Part shown: positions 31,801 to 43,800 of the stretch, piece by piece
Layout: each line of letters starts with the position of its first letter
How positions within the stretch are numbered: the stretch's first letter is position 1
Source of the DNA: CF-118 sp035934385
GTDB taxonomy: Bacteria > Chloroflexota > Dormibacteria > Dormibacterales > Dormibacteraceae
Assembly (NCBI GenBank): GCA_035934385.1
Contig: DASYXY010000008.1
Location: 70,112 to 134,111, forward strand
Direction of reading: 5' to 3'
DNA length: 64,000 bases
Made by a program: the position numbers and the translations under genes
The notes under the pieces: generated by a model
Seen by the model: the letters and a program-made list of their open reading frames with translations, nothing else
Told to the model about the DNA's origin: nothing
Databases searched by the model: none

Positions 31801-34800
31801 CAGGGTTCAGGCGCACAGCGCCAACAGCGCTCAGGTGCCTCACGCGCTCGTCATCAGCGCGGGCCTCCTGGCGGTGGGCATCGGCGGCGCGCACGCCCTG
31901 GTCACCTCCGACGCCGGCACGACCGCGCAGGTGCTCAGCACAGGCACCGTCGACGAGTCCACAGGCATCGTGTCGATAACGGCCACCTCGAACAACGGCG
32001 TTACCGCAAACATGGACGGTGGCGGCGGCGGAGCGATCTCGTTCCAGGACGAGCACGGCGACGCTGACAACCACGCGCCTACCACCGCGGAATTCGATGG
32101 AACGTCGAACAACGCCGCGCAGATCAGCGTGGGCACGGACGCCACGGACACCGCGACGTCTTCCATCAATGTGGCCAGCTTCGGGCTCGTCGGCGCCGGC
32201 GTCACTGAGGCCGAGAACACTGTTGACGGCAACGACGCGGCGTTCATCGGCTCCGACGCCAAGATCCAGAGCAACAACACGGTTGTGATGGTCCAGGCGA
32301 CCCGCTCTGGTTCCGTCTCGCCATCGAGCTCGGGCGCGGCCGGCGGCGCGGTAGGGGCTGCCGTGATCGAGGTTGACGCTACGGTAGGCGGCTCGACCAA
32401 GGCGTACGTCGACAGCCATGCGGCCGTCGGCAACCTCACCGGCGAGCCCGCCTCGCTGACCGTAGGCGCCAACGTCGTCAGCTCGAGCAACGCGAACGCC
32501 AGCGCGGGCACGGGCGGCATCGTGTCCTTCGGCGGCGTCCACGCCAACTCCACCGTGCAACCTGAAGTCGACGCCTACCTCGGGGACCACGTCAATGTCC
32601 TGCTCTCGGGCAACATCAGCGTGAGCGCGATCTCAACCCGCGCCGAGGCTCACGCCAAGTCGACCGCGTTCGGCGGCGGCGCGGCCCAGATCGGCGCGGC
32701 CAACGCGGACGCTACGTCAGCTCCCAGGGTGAACGCATACTTCGGCAACAACACCACGGTCAACGTCGGCGGCAGCGTCGTGATCGACGGCGAGGCGCAA
32801 ACGACGGCGCTCACGGGCGCGCCCCTCGGCGACTCCTTCGTCGCCGACGGTTCAATGGTCGACATCTCCAATGACACGATCGACTTCCAGAACCACGACC
32901 TGATCACGGGCGCCGGCGTCTTCTACACGACCAACGGTATCCCCGGCAATGTGCTCCCCGGCCTGCACGACAACAGCGTCTACAGCGTCGTGGTCGTCGA
33001 CCCCGACCACATCCAGCTGGGCGCTCTGTTCACGGCGAAGCACATCGAGTCGACCGCGATCGGAACCGGCAAGTCCGGCGTCGACGATTTGGCGAACATC
33101 ATCCGGTTCTCGGTCCCGCACAACTTCCAGCAGGGCGACGCGGTGCTCTTCTCCGGGCCTGAGACTGTCGGACTGCCTGCCGCCCCCACGATCCTCTACG
33201 TGCGACCGATCGACTCCAAGACCGACCCGTATGAGATCGAGCTGTACACGAGCCACGCCGCGGCGATGGACCCCGGCACGGGTAGCTTCGACCCGTCGGC
33301 GATCGCCGGCGGCATCGCGAACGACTTCAACTCGGGCGACATCGTCAGCTACGTGTCGGCTCAGCCGCTGACCTTCAAGCAGTCGAGCGTCAACGTCGAC
33401 GGCAGCTACAACTACTGCACGTCTTGCAACGACATCGTGGTCGGCCCGCAGACCGGCGCCGGTTCGTCCGGGGTGCAGAACGATGGGCTGTTCACCGGCG
33501 AAAAGGTGCAGTACAGGACGAACGGCACGTCTGTCCAGGGCCTGTCGAACGGCGGGACCTACTACGTGATCGCCACCAACGGCACAGAGATCCAACTGGC
33601 CAACTCGTACTGCGAAGCTGCCGGGTGCGACACCGATGGCGACGACGCCCAGGGCACCGTGAACGATGGCTCCGACACGGCCGTCAACCCGATCACCATC
33701 ACCCCGCCTCTCAGCGCGAGCGACGGCGTGGGCAACGGGACGACCACGTTCACGTCGGCGACCTTCAACTTCGATCCAGACCCCATAGGCCACCCGTGTG
33801 TCTACAGGGGCAGGCCGATCACCCAGATCGATGGCGGCTCCAACATCCCGAAGACGTCGAACACGAATCCGACTCCCACGATCGCGAGCTGCAACAGCGC
33901 GTCGTCGGTGGTCCTGTCGCAAGCCGTGGGCGCGGGTACGGGGATCAGCTTCGCGATCGGCGACCCCAGCGTCCAGCAGATCGTCCCGCTCCCGATCGGT
34001 GGCCTGCAGAATCATGGCCTGTACCAGGTCGACAGCACGTCGACCCACACCAACCTGGTGCTCGACCAGGTAAGCGGCACCGTCCCGATCCCGCTGACCT
34101 ACCAGGAGACCGTCACTGATTTTGGACCGCAGACCGTTCAGGTCATCGGCGGCGACTACTGGAGCAACCAGCAGATCTTCCCTGCCGGCATCAACCTGAC
34201 CAACCCGGGCAGCGACAAGCAGGACGAGATTCGCATCGACCTCGATGTGGCCGCCGGCGTGACGCAACCGCTCCCTGGCGGAGCCAACTACCTCTACACA
34301 CCCGACAGCACGTTCTCGCCGCTGCACGAGACCTCGCTGCGCACGTTCAACCCGCCCGCAGGCAACGGCATCACTTCCGCTGACGCCGAGGGCGGCGGCG
34401 GCGGCCTGGGCTCGTTCAACACGCCCGAGGCGACCTCGAACAACAACCCGCACGTCGAGGCGTTCAGCGCCGCGGCGAGCATCATGGCCGGCGGCGACGT
34501 GACCATCACGTCGGTGGCGGACATCAACGGCATGGCGACCGCCCAGAACGGATCCGGCGGCCTCATCTCCGCTGCCGACGTCAACGCAACCGTGAACGGC
34601 AACAGCGACAGCTACGCCTTCGTCGGAGCGGACATCAAGCACACGCCGCCGCCCGAGCAGACGATCACCGGCGATGCGCCCGGCGCCACGCAGATCAACG
34701 GTTCAGGCCGGACCATCCAGGCCGGCGGCAACATCAAGATCGCGTCGTCGAGCTACCAGAACTCGTACGTGAAGGCGCACACCGACAGCGGCGGGCTGGG

Positions 34801-37800
34801 CGACTTCTCGCATGCCAGCGCGCAGACAAACGTGAACTCCAACGACGCAGCCGTCATCGGTGCCGGCGCGAACGTCAGCGGCATGACGGTGAACTTGCTA
34901 TCCAACTCGCACGGGGATAACTTCGGCCGAGCCGAGTCGTTCGCAATCGCGTTCATCGGCGGATCGTTCGCCAACGAGGGCTACACGCTCAACGGCAACG
35001 ACACGGCGCTGATCGACGGGATCGGCGGCTCCAACACCAAGGTCAGCGCCCTGGACGGCATCGACGTCCGCGCCTACCACTACAGCGAGAACAGCGACCA
35101 CGACCACTCGTCGACCTGCATCTGCATCGGGCCGTCTTCAGGTGGCGACGGCGCCAACTTCAACCTGACCAACAATGCATCGGCTCATGCCGGTGCGTTG
35201 GTCACGACCGGCCCGCGCCTGATCTTCGGAGTCAACGAGAACGACTCGACGCTCGAGGTGCCGCTGCACACCAACAGCGACAACCACCTGGCCCTGTACG
35301 TGGAGGCGCAGAACGAGGGCGGTGCGTCGGGCGGCAGCTCGCAGATCGCGTGGAGCTCCGACGTGGTGATCTACACCGGTCCGAGCCCATTCCTGCACGT
35401 GGGCAGCAACAGGACCGTCGACGAGGCCATCAACATCTCGGTCAACGGTATGGCTAACCCGGCGCCTGGCACGCCGCTGAGTGGCACCGTCAACGTTGAC
35501 GACAAGGTCAACCACGAGGTCGGCGACATCTGGATGGACTCCAGCGGCGGCATCGGCACCGAGACCTCGGTGGGCACGTTTACGTTCCGCGAGAACTACC
35601 AGACGGTCATGGTCCAGAACGACTCACCGCTCGAGCTCGTCCTGAACAAGCTGGTCGTGATCAACCCGCAGGCGCAGCCCACAGTGACCCTGAACGGCAG
35701 CCCCGTTCAGACCGCCACGCCGTTCTTCGAGATCAAGCAGGTCGCTCTGCCGACCACGGTCACGATTTCCAACACCGGTACGGGCATCGGCGCCTCGGAC
35801 ATCCTGTTCAAGGGCACGATCGACAACCCGATCGGCGAGACCGACGTGACGAACGCAGGCGGAAACATCCTCGGGCTCTGCGATGGGCCGCGCTCCGGCT
35901 GCGCCGCGTTCATCCGCAGCAACGTCACCCATATCCACGCTCCGGCGGGCAGCATCGGCACGACCGGAGGCACTTACCTGGGCGTCAACCCGGTGCAGTG
36001 GGATGGCGGGGCGATGGTGTTCACCGCCGATGCGCTCAACGACATCAACCTGGACATGGCGACCGAGGCGCGCGACCCCGGTATTCCGTTCCCAACGCAC
36101 AGCACCACGGTCAGCGGTGACGGCCAGGATGTCTCGCTGGGCACCCTGAAGGTTGCTTCGGCGAGCGGATTCGCCGGTAGCGGCACGTTCACGGCCGCCG
36201 GGGTGGAGGGGATCTGCAGCTACACGTCGATCGCCGGCAACACCTTCAAGGGCATCACCGGGTGCACAGGCGTGCCCGAGGATGGCCAGAAGGTGACGGA
36301 CGCCGACCCAATCGAAATTGGCAACATCGTCGGGGGCGGCAGCATCAACCTGCGCCTGCAGGGCACTGTCGATGCGATCGGCACTGTGGATCTGCCTGGC
36401 GTCATCCTCGCCGGCACCACCGGCCACAACACGGGCGCGCCGCCGCCGCCGGAATCGCCGCCGCCGTACTTCAACCAGTTCTACCCCGACACCGGGACGC
36501 CCGGGAAGTTCGACCCCGGCGCGATCGGCGGCAGCCCCAACGCCAGCGAGAGCACGTACAACTTCGACCTGCTCGACGCGGGCAAGAACGGCACGGCCGG
36601 CAGCATCAACGTGTTCGCCCAGGACCCGAGCAAGACCGCCACGCGGATCAACGTGAACGGCCTGGTCGAGATCCGCCAGGGCCTGACGGGCGTGCACGCG
36701 TACGGCAACGTCAACGCCACGCCGGGCGTGAACGGCTTCATCAACTTCAACGAGCAGTTCGGCGACCTGCGCGTCGGCGTGATCAAGTCGAGCGACGACG
36801 ACGTCACGCTGGTCGCGCCCGGGTCGATCTTCGACGCTCCGGGCGGCACCGACAACCCGCCGGCCACTGGCGACGCCTCGCCGTCGTCCAACCCCGACGT
36901 GATCGGCGTCAGCATCACGCTGATCGCCAACACCGGAACGATCGGTCAGGACATCAACTTCCTCGAGATCCAGTCCTCGTTCGACCGGTTCGGCATTCTG
37001 AACGCTGACGCTCCCGGCGTGATCCGCATCACCCAGACAACCGGCGACCTGAACGTGGACGTGGTGACGACCTGCTTCGCGGCGAGCGCCACGAGCTGCA
37101 ACAACGTGAGCCTGGCCAACGACAACGGCTCGATCCTCGACGGCCACAACCGCGGGGCCGGCGGCTCAGGCGGGCCCGGCGGCAGCGACCCGAACGTCAT
37201 CGGCAACACCATCGACCTGTCGGCCCTGAACAACGGCATCGCCGGCAGCATCGGCGGCGACAACACCCACGGGAACGACCTGAAGGTTTACTCGTCGGCG
37301 GGCAGCGGCTGCGGCCGGAGCTTCACGCTGGCGTACCAGGACGCGAACTACCAGAACGCGAAAGCGGGCGAGCGGTCGGTCACCGCCAACTGCGACCTCG
37401 CCGCACAGGCCGACAACAACGTGTTCATCACCGAGACGCCGGGCGTGGCGCTGCTGAACGTCGTGGCCGCGCCGATGGACCTGCTGCTGGCTCTGGCGAG
37501 GAACGGCAGCGTCCGCCTGACCACGACTGAGACCGGCATCGACGGCAACGGCGCCGCGTGCACGGTCAGTGTCCCGACCTGCCCGAACAGCTCCGCAACC
37601 GCAGGCAACGACATCCTGCTGCTGCACAAGGGCAGCACGTTGGTCGTCGAGAACGACCATGTCGCGGTGCCGTTCGGCGAGGTCAAGGCGCAGAGCGGCA
37701 ACGTCACGCTGCGGGCGGCCGACGACATCGTGACCGATCCGAGCAGCCAGATCCTGGCCACGACCGAGATCAGCGACCCGGGCACCGGCGCGACAGATCC

Positions 37801-40800
37801 CAACCTGCCAGTCAACAAGACCGGCAACATCGACATCTACGTCGACTCCCACCCGACGTCGCCGGTGACGGCCGTGTCCGACCCGACCGTCGGTGATGGT
37901 GGTGTGGCCGTGCTCCGCAACGGCGCGACGACAGCATTTGACGGTTTCGTCCCGGCCACCACCGGCCAGATCACGCCGGGCGCGGGCGGCGGCCTGACCC
38001 GCGTCTTCGGCAACGGCGAGGCCGACACGATCATCTTCGACCAGTCGATCCTGGGCGGCCAGACGCGCGCCTACGGCGACAGCTCGCCCACCGTTGCCAC
38101 TGCGCTCGCTTCAGCCTGCGGCGGTGCTCAGACCCTTTGCAACGACACCTTCATCGTCAACCGCCTGCAGTCGATGGTGACCGTCGGCACCGACATCGGC
38201 CTCGCCGACACGCTGACGCTCGATGGGCAGAACGGCGCCAACACCTATGACATCTACACGAGCGGCAGCCAGTTCACCCAGAACAACTACATGATCAACG
38301 TGCTCGGCTCGCACCAGCAGGCCGACGTCTGCTCCGGTTCGCCGGCGTCGTCCACGACGAACTCCTGCACAGACACGCTCAACGTGTTCGGTTACGACAC
38401 GTACACCAGCGGCTCGCCCGACAACACTGGGACCAACCTGGCAGCCGGCGTGGACTACTCGACCAACGACATCTTCCTGCTCCGTAGCACCCCGGCCGGC
38501 ATCAACGGCGAGACCGCCGCTCGGCCGACCGCGTACCAGGGCACCGGCGACCCGGACGGCGACAACGAGTTCGCCGAGACCGCCGCGGACAACGACTCCG
38601 GCGACGAGTACTCCGGCGGGTCCGCCTTCATCGCCCTGCTGCACGCCACGCTGAACCAGGCGCAAGCCGTGGACAACACCGGCGCATTGACCGGCTGTGG
38701 CGGTGTGGGCCTGGTGGGCAAGACCTGCAACTTCGGAGTCGAGCGCGTCAACTACGACAGCGCCATGAACGGTGGCGTGCACGTCTACTCGCTCGGCGGC
38801 AACGACTACTACGCCGTCGACGACAACGCCGCGCCGACCTACCTGGACGGCGGCTCGGGCGACAACTACTTCCAGATCGGCCAGATCTACGGCCTGCGCC
38901 GCAACGCCGGCCCGGTCACGTCACCGGTCCCGCCGACCTTCAACGGCTCCGGCAACCTGGCCGCGGAGAACGTCTTCGACGTCGCGACGATCGCGACCAC
39001 GCGCGGCTGGCTGTCTCGCGGCACGAGCTCGCCGCTGGTCGCCCAGGGCGGCACCGGCAACAACACGTTCGTCGTGTACAGCAACCACGCGGTCGTCCAC
39101 CTCGAGGGTGACGGCGGCAACAACCTGTTCATCGTCCGCGGCTTCGCCCTGGCCCAGGTCGACAGTGTCGGCAACATCAAGCTGCCCGGCGGGTGCAACA
39201 CGATCTCCGCGCCGTATTGCTTGCCGCTGCCGATCCTGACCAACGGCTTCTCGACCGCGGCTGAGACCGACGTTCGGACGGGCGCCGGCCAGAACCAGGT
39301 CGAGTACAACATGAACGCGCCGGTGTCGGTCGACGGCGGTACCGGCTTCAACAAGCTGATCATCCTGGGCACCGAGTTCGCCGACCACATCGTGGTCACC
39401 GACCACGGCATCTTCGGCGCGGGCATGTTCGTGACCTTCCGCAACATCCAGGTCATCGAGATCAACGCCCTCGAGGGCGACGACACGATCGACGTCCTGT
39501 CGACGCCGCCCGGAGTCGCGGTCCGTGTGATCGGCGGCCTGGGCAGCAACCAGATCAACGTCGCGGGTGACGTCAACGGCGACGTGTTCTCGCTCGACAT
39601 CAACGGGACGAGTGGGACCATCAACCACGACGTCCTGACCCAGGACGCGCTCTACAAGGACCTGGTGATTCCAGGCGTCAGCCTGTCCGTCGCCCAGGGT
39701 TCGCAGGGAGCGGTGATCATCACCGAGCACGCGGGCGGGACCACCGTCTACGAGGACGTCGGCGGCGCCGCCGGCTCGATCGGCACGCGCATCGACAACT
39801 ACACGGTGCGCTTGGCGCAGAAGCCGATCGCCCCGGTCTTCGTCACCGTGACCGCCGAGCCAGACATCCGGCTCAATCGTCTGGGCCTGAACCAGACCAG
39901 CCAGATCGGTGACTCGATCCTGCTGACGACGGGCCTCTGCAGCCTGAGCTGTGTCGGCACCACAACCGCGCTAACGGACTTCTACCTGCACACGATCTAC
40001 GACGCTTCGAACCTCGATTCGCCGCAGCGCGCTGTGGTGCTGGAGTTCGACGCGAGCAACTACTCGGTGCCGCAGACGGTCGACGTCGGCGCCATCAACG
40101 ACGCTCTGAACGACGGCCAGCGCGTGTACGAGGTCAGCCACTCGGTGCTGAGCGCGGATCCCTTCTACAACAACGCCGTCGTGCGCAACGTCGAGGTGAC
40201 GAAGATCGACCCGGGTTCACCGGGCATCCAGGTCACCGTGCTCGGCAACACCGACGTGCCCGGCATCTACTTCGACGGTGCCACCGACGGCGCCGGCAAC
40301 CTGACCTCGGCGACCGCCACCTTCACGATGGCGGACAACGGCCAGCCGATCTACGAAGTCAACTCGACGGCGCACATCGCGCTGGGCACCACAATGACCT
40401 TCGTCAGCGCAACGCAGGTGACGCTGTCGTCGCCCGGCGTCGCGGGCACCAACGTGGTCTTCTCACTGCCGAGCCGCGTGACCCCGCCCGCTCAGTTCTC
40501 GACTGGCAGTGTCACCGGCGCGACCGTGACGGCGGCCGGCGCCAACTTCACGCTTGCCGACCTGGGCCAGCCGATCAACGAGACCGACGGTGCCGGCCAC
40601 CTACACGCCGCCACGGCTATCACCGCCGTGATCGACGCCAATACGGTGACGATATCGCCGAGCGACGTGTCGGATGGGGCCTTCTCGTTCGTGCTGCCGA
40701 GCCGGCTGTCGGCCTTCGCCGACTTCCGCGACGGCGACACGACGACTGTCGCGGTCAACCAGATCAAGTCCAGCACCGCGGCGTTCAACGCCGGTGACAT

Positions 40801-43800
40801 CGGCCGGCCGATCGTCGAGGTCGACGACGGTGGTCACATCGCGGCCGGAACGGTGATCATCCAGGTGTCGAACGACTCAACCGTCGCCACGCTGTCGAGC
40901 AACACGACGAACGGCACGGCCAGCGGCATCGTCTTCACCCTTCCCGCACGCAACGCGAGCAACGTCGTGCTCGAGGGCGACAGCAAGACCCAGATCACCG
41001 CCTACTACTCGGTCCAGCTCCAGGCGCCACCGAGTTCAGGCGTCGTGACCGTCGACGTCAGCCCACAGGACGGCTACGTCAACCTGACCAGTAACGACCC
41101 GCGCTTCATGCTGATCGGCCTCGGTCCTGTCGGCGCAACGGCGGGCGACTGGAACATCACCTTCAGCGGCAGCAATTTCAACGTGCCGGTGGTGATCGCG
41201 GTCAACGCGCCCAACATCTACGCGCCGTTCGATCCGCACAACGAGTTCATCACCCACCAGGTGATCAACAGCGCTACGACCGCCGCCAACTACGTGCAGA
41301 CGCCGCCGATCAGCGCCAGCCCGCTCTTCTTCTACGTGTACAGCAACCGCGAGCCGAACGGCATCGTGCAGGCACCGGCCGGCATGGTGGTGACGAAGTG
41401 CGGCGACGCCGACCCGACCAAGTGCACCGTGCCCGGTCCAGGCTCGAGCTACAGCATGAGGCTGACCATGGCGCCGACCCAGGATGTGACCGTGGCCCTC
41501 ATCACCGACGGCCAGACGGACACGACCCCGGGCGGTCGCGTCTTCAACAACCACATCGGCAACGCGGCCACCGTGACCATGTTCAGCGGCAACGTGGTGG
41601 TCTTGGGAAACACGATCACGCGTGGCACAGGGTCTGAGCTCGGCAGCTTCATCAGCGAAGGCTTCCAGGTCGGGCAGCACATCATGGTCGGGCTTGCCGG
41701 GCCGTTCACTGTGACTGGCGTGACGGACCAGGTGCTAACGCTCATGACCGCGCCGCCGGCCGTGACCAGCGCTGTCATAAGCCGGACCGTCGACCACGGG
41801 CTGTTCATGGGCTCAGTCAAGTACGACGAGTGCTACGCGAACGACGGTGCGGGCAACTGCCTCGGCGCCATCATCCGCGCCGACGGCTCGAGCTGGCTGG
41901 ACGACGGCTTCCTCGAGGGCCAGATGTTCCAGATCAACGGCTCGGGCGGACTGTTCAAGATCCAGGCCCTGACCGGGACGACTACGACCAAGGTCGACGT
42001 CCTGGTCGTGACCGCGACTACGCACGACCCGACTACCGGGACAGAGTCGCTGCCTACGATCCTGCCGTTCGGACCCGCGCACACCAAGGGCGGCCCGATC
42101 ACGGTCACCCTGACGCAGTGGGCCGGCGAGGTCACGTTCAACTCGACCAACTGGTACGTGCCGGTGGCGATCCCCGTTCTTGCCGACCCGTACTACAACG
42201 TGCCTGCAGGCAGCCGCTCCCGGCTTTCGTTCCCGAAGGTCCCGCACCTGCTGTCGAACATCCGCGGTCCGCTCTCGGTCGAGGGCGCCGACCCGGGCAA
42301 CGACCACACCCAGCTACAGCTGCCGGTGATGCTGCCGGCCGAGACGAACGCCGCTCCGTTCGGAATCGGCGTGCAGCCGCCCGAGTCGCAGCAGGTCAAC
42401 GTCCTCAACATCTTCGACGACGGCGCGCAGCAGGACCAGACGGGCACGCTGAGCTCGACCTCGCTGGTCGGGTTCGGCATGGGCCCAGGCCTGGACTTCA
42501 CTGGCCACAAGGGCTACGTGAACTGCAACGGGCTCATGGGTATTGCCCTGAAGGACTGCCAGCTACTGCACCCGACCTTCGGTGAGCCGGCTAAGTTCCC
42601 CGGCGGCATCAGCTTCGGCTCGATCACCATCGACCCGGCCACCGGCAACTTCCTCACCAACGCCGCGCTTTCGACGATCCAGGTCCTGAACCTGATGATG
42701 GGCCAGGGCAACGACCACCTGACGGTCACCGGCAGCCTGGTGCCTGGTCCGTACGCCAACGCGAACGGCTCGCTCTTCACGGACGGCCAGCTGAACACGT
42801 TCGTGCACGGCGGATTGACCCAGGTCCAGGGCGGTGGTGCCGCATTCCTGCAGGTGCTCAGCGGCATGTTTGACGTGACCCAGCTCGACGCCAGCCACTG
42901 GAGCGTCAAACGCGACGACAACTTCAGCTGGGGCGCATACGAGTTCGCGCCCGGGCAGATGCTGATGTGGAACGGCGTGCCGTTCGGCCTGATCACTGAC
43001 ATGGGCCTGACGGGCGACCCGAGCGGCGCGACGCTGATCGTGTCCGGCGCGCTCGGCACTCCGCTCATGGCCGGGCCGACAGTCACCGAGACCGGCACGA
43101 TCGGCGTGTTCGACCCGGCGACGAAGTCGACAGGCAGCTTCTACTACTCGGGCAACACGATCACTCGGACCGACCTGCGCAGCTGGGCCGAGTTCGGCTT
43201 CGTCAATGGCGAGGCGATCGTCGTGGACGGCGTGCCGGCTGGCACGATCTCGATCGGCGGCCCGACAAACGACGTTCTGACGATCAGCGGCAGCGCGGCG
43301 CCCGCCGCTTGCGCAACGCTGCCCGGCGCCTGCACAACCACGGTCGCGGTCTACGACTCGGTCACGCCTGCGAGCAACCCCGTCCGCCTGGGCGGCAACG
43401 ACATCACAGTCAACGGCGGCGGCGGTCCTGGTCCTGGCCTGCAGCCGCCAACGATCACGGCTTCCAACACGCAGGTGCTCACAGAGGCCATCACCGGCGC
43501 CACCACAGAGACGCTGACCCGGAGCGTGGGTTCCTGGCTGGCTGACGGCTACGTCTTCGGCATGGTGATGCAGATCGGCGGCGTGCCCGCCTGGACGATT
43601 GCCGGCGTGTCGGCGACCACGCTCGACCTGACCGGCCCGAATACGATGCCGACGCTTACGTGCACGACCGTGGCCGGGGTGACCACGTGCCCGACCTTCG
43701 TCGGGTTCGCGCCGTCTCCGCTGGTCGTCTACGGCAGCACCTCGCAGGACGGCATCTGGTACAGCGGCGACCCGCACACCATGACCCAGCGGGACTTCGG

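Larger units (their letters stand above)
15400..38000 (+). repeat. Haemagglutinin-like beta-repeat region of the giant protein
   Basis: Hundreds of short strands recur in units of roughly 60-75 residues. The theme is 'G.A.A.AVNVI...T.AYIG....V.A.G.V.V.A', rich in Ala, Gly, Val, Thr and Ser. Examples are AVAVNVDIIDTEAYL, AVAVNVIETSATAEL and VVDVIKANTSAYIG. This pattern fits a long parallel beta-helix as in filamentous haemagglutinin-family adhesins. The region is interrupted by Cys modules, CBM-like modules and hydrophilic linkers listed separately. Boundaries are approximate. Confidence 0.65.

Noticed and set aside
15400..38000. CRISPR array or DNA-level tandem repeats
   Set aside because: Similarity is at the protein level between diverged modules; no short identical direct repeats with regular spacers were seen.
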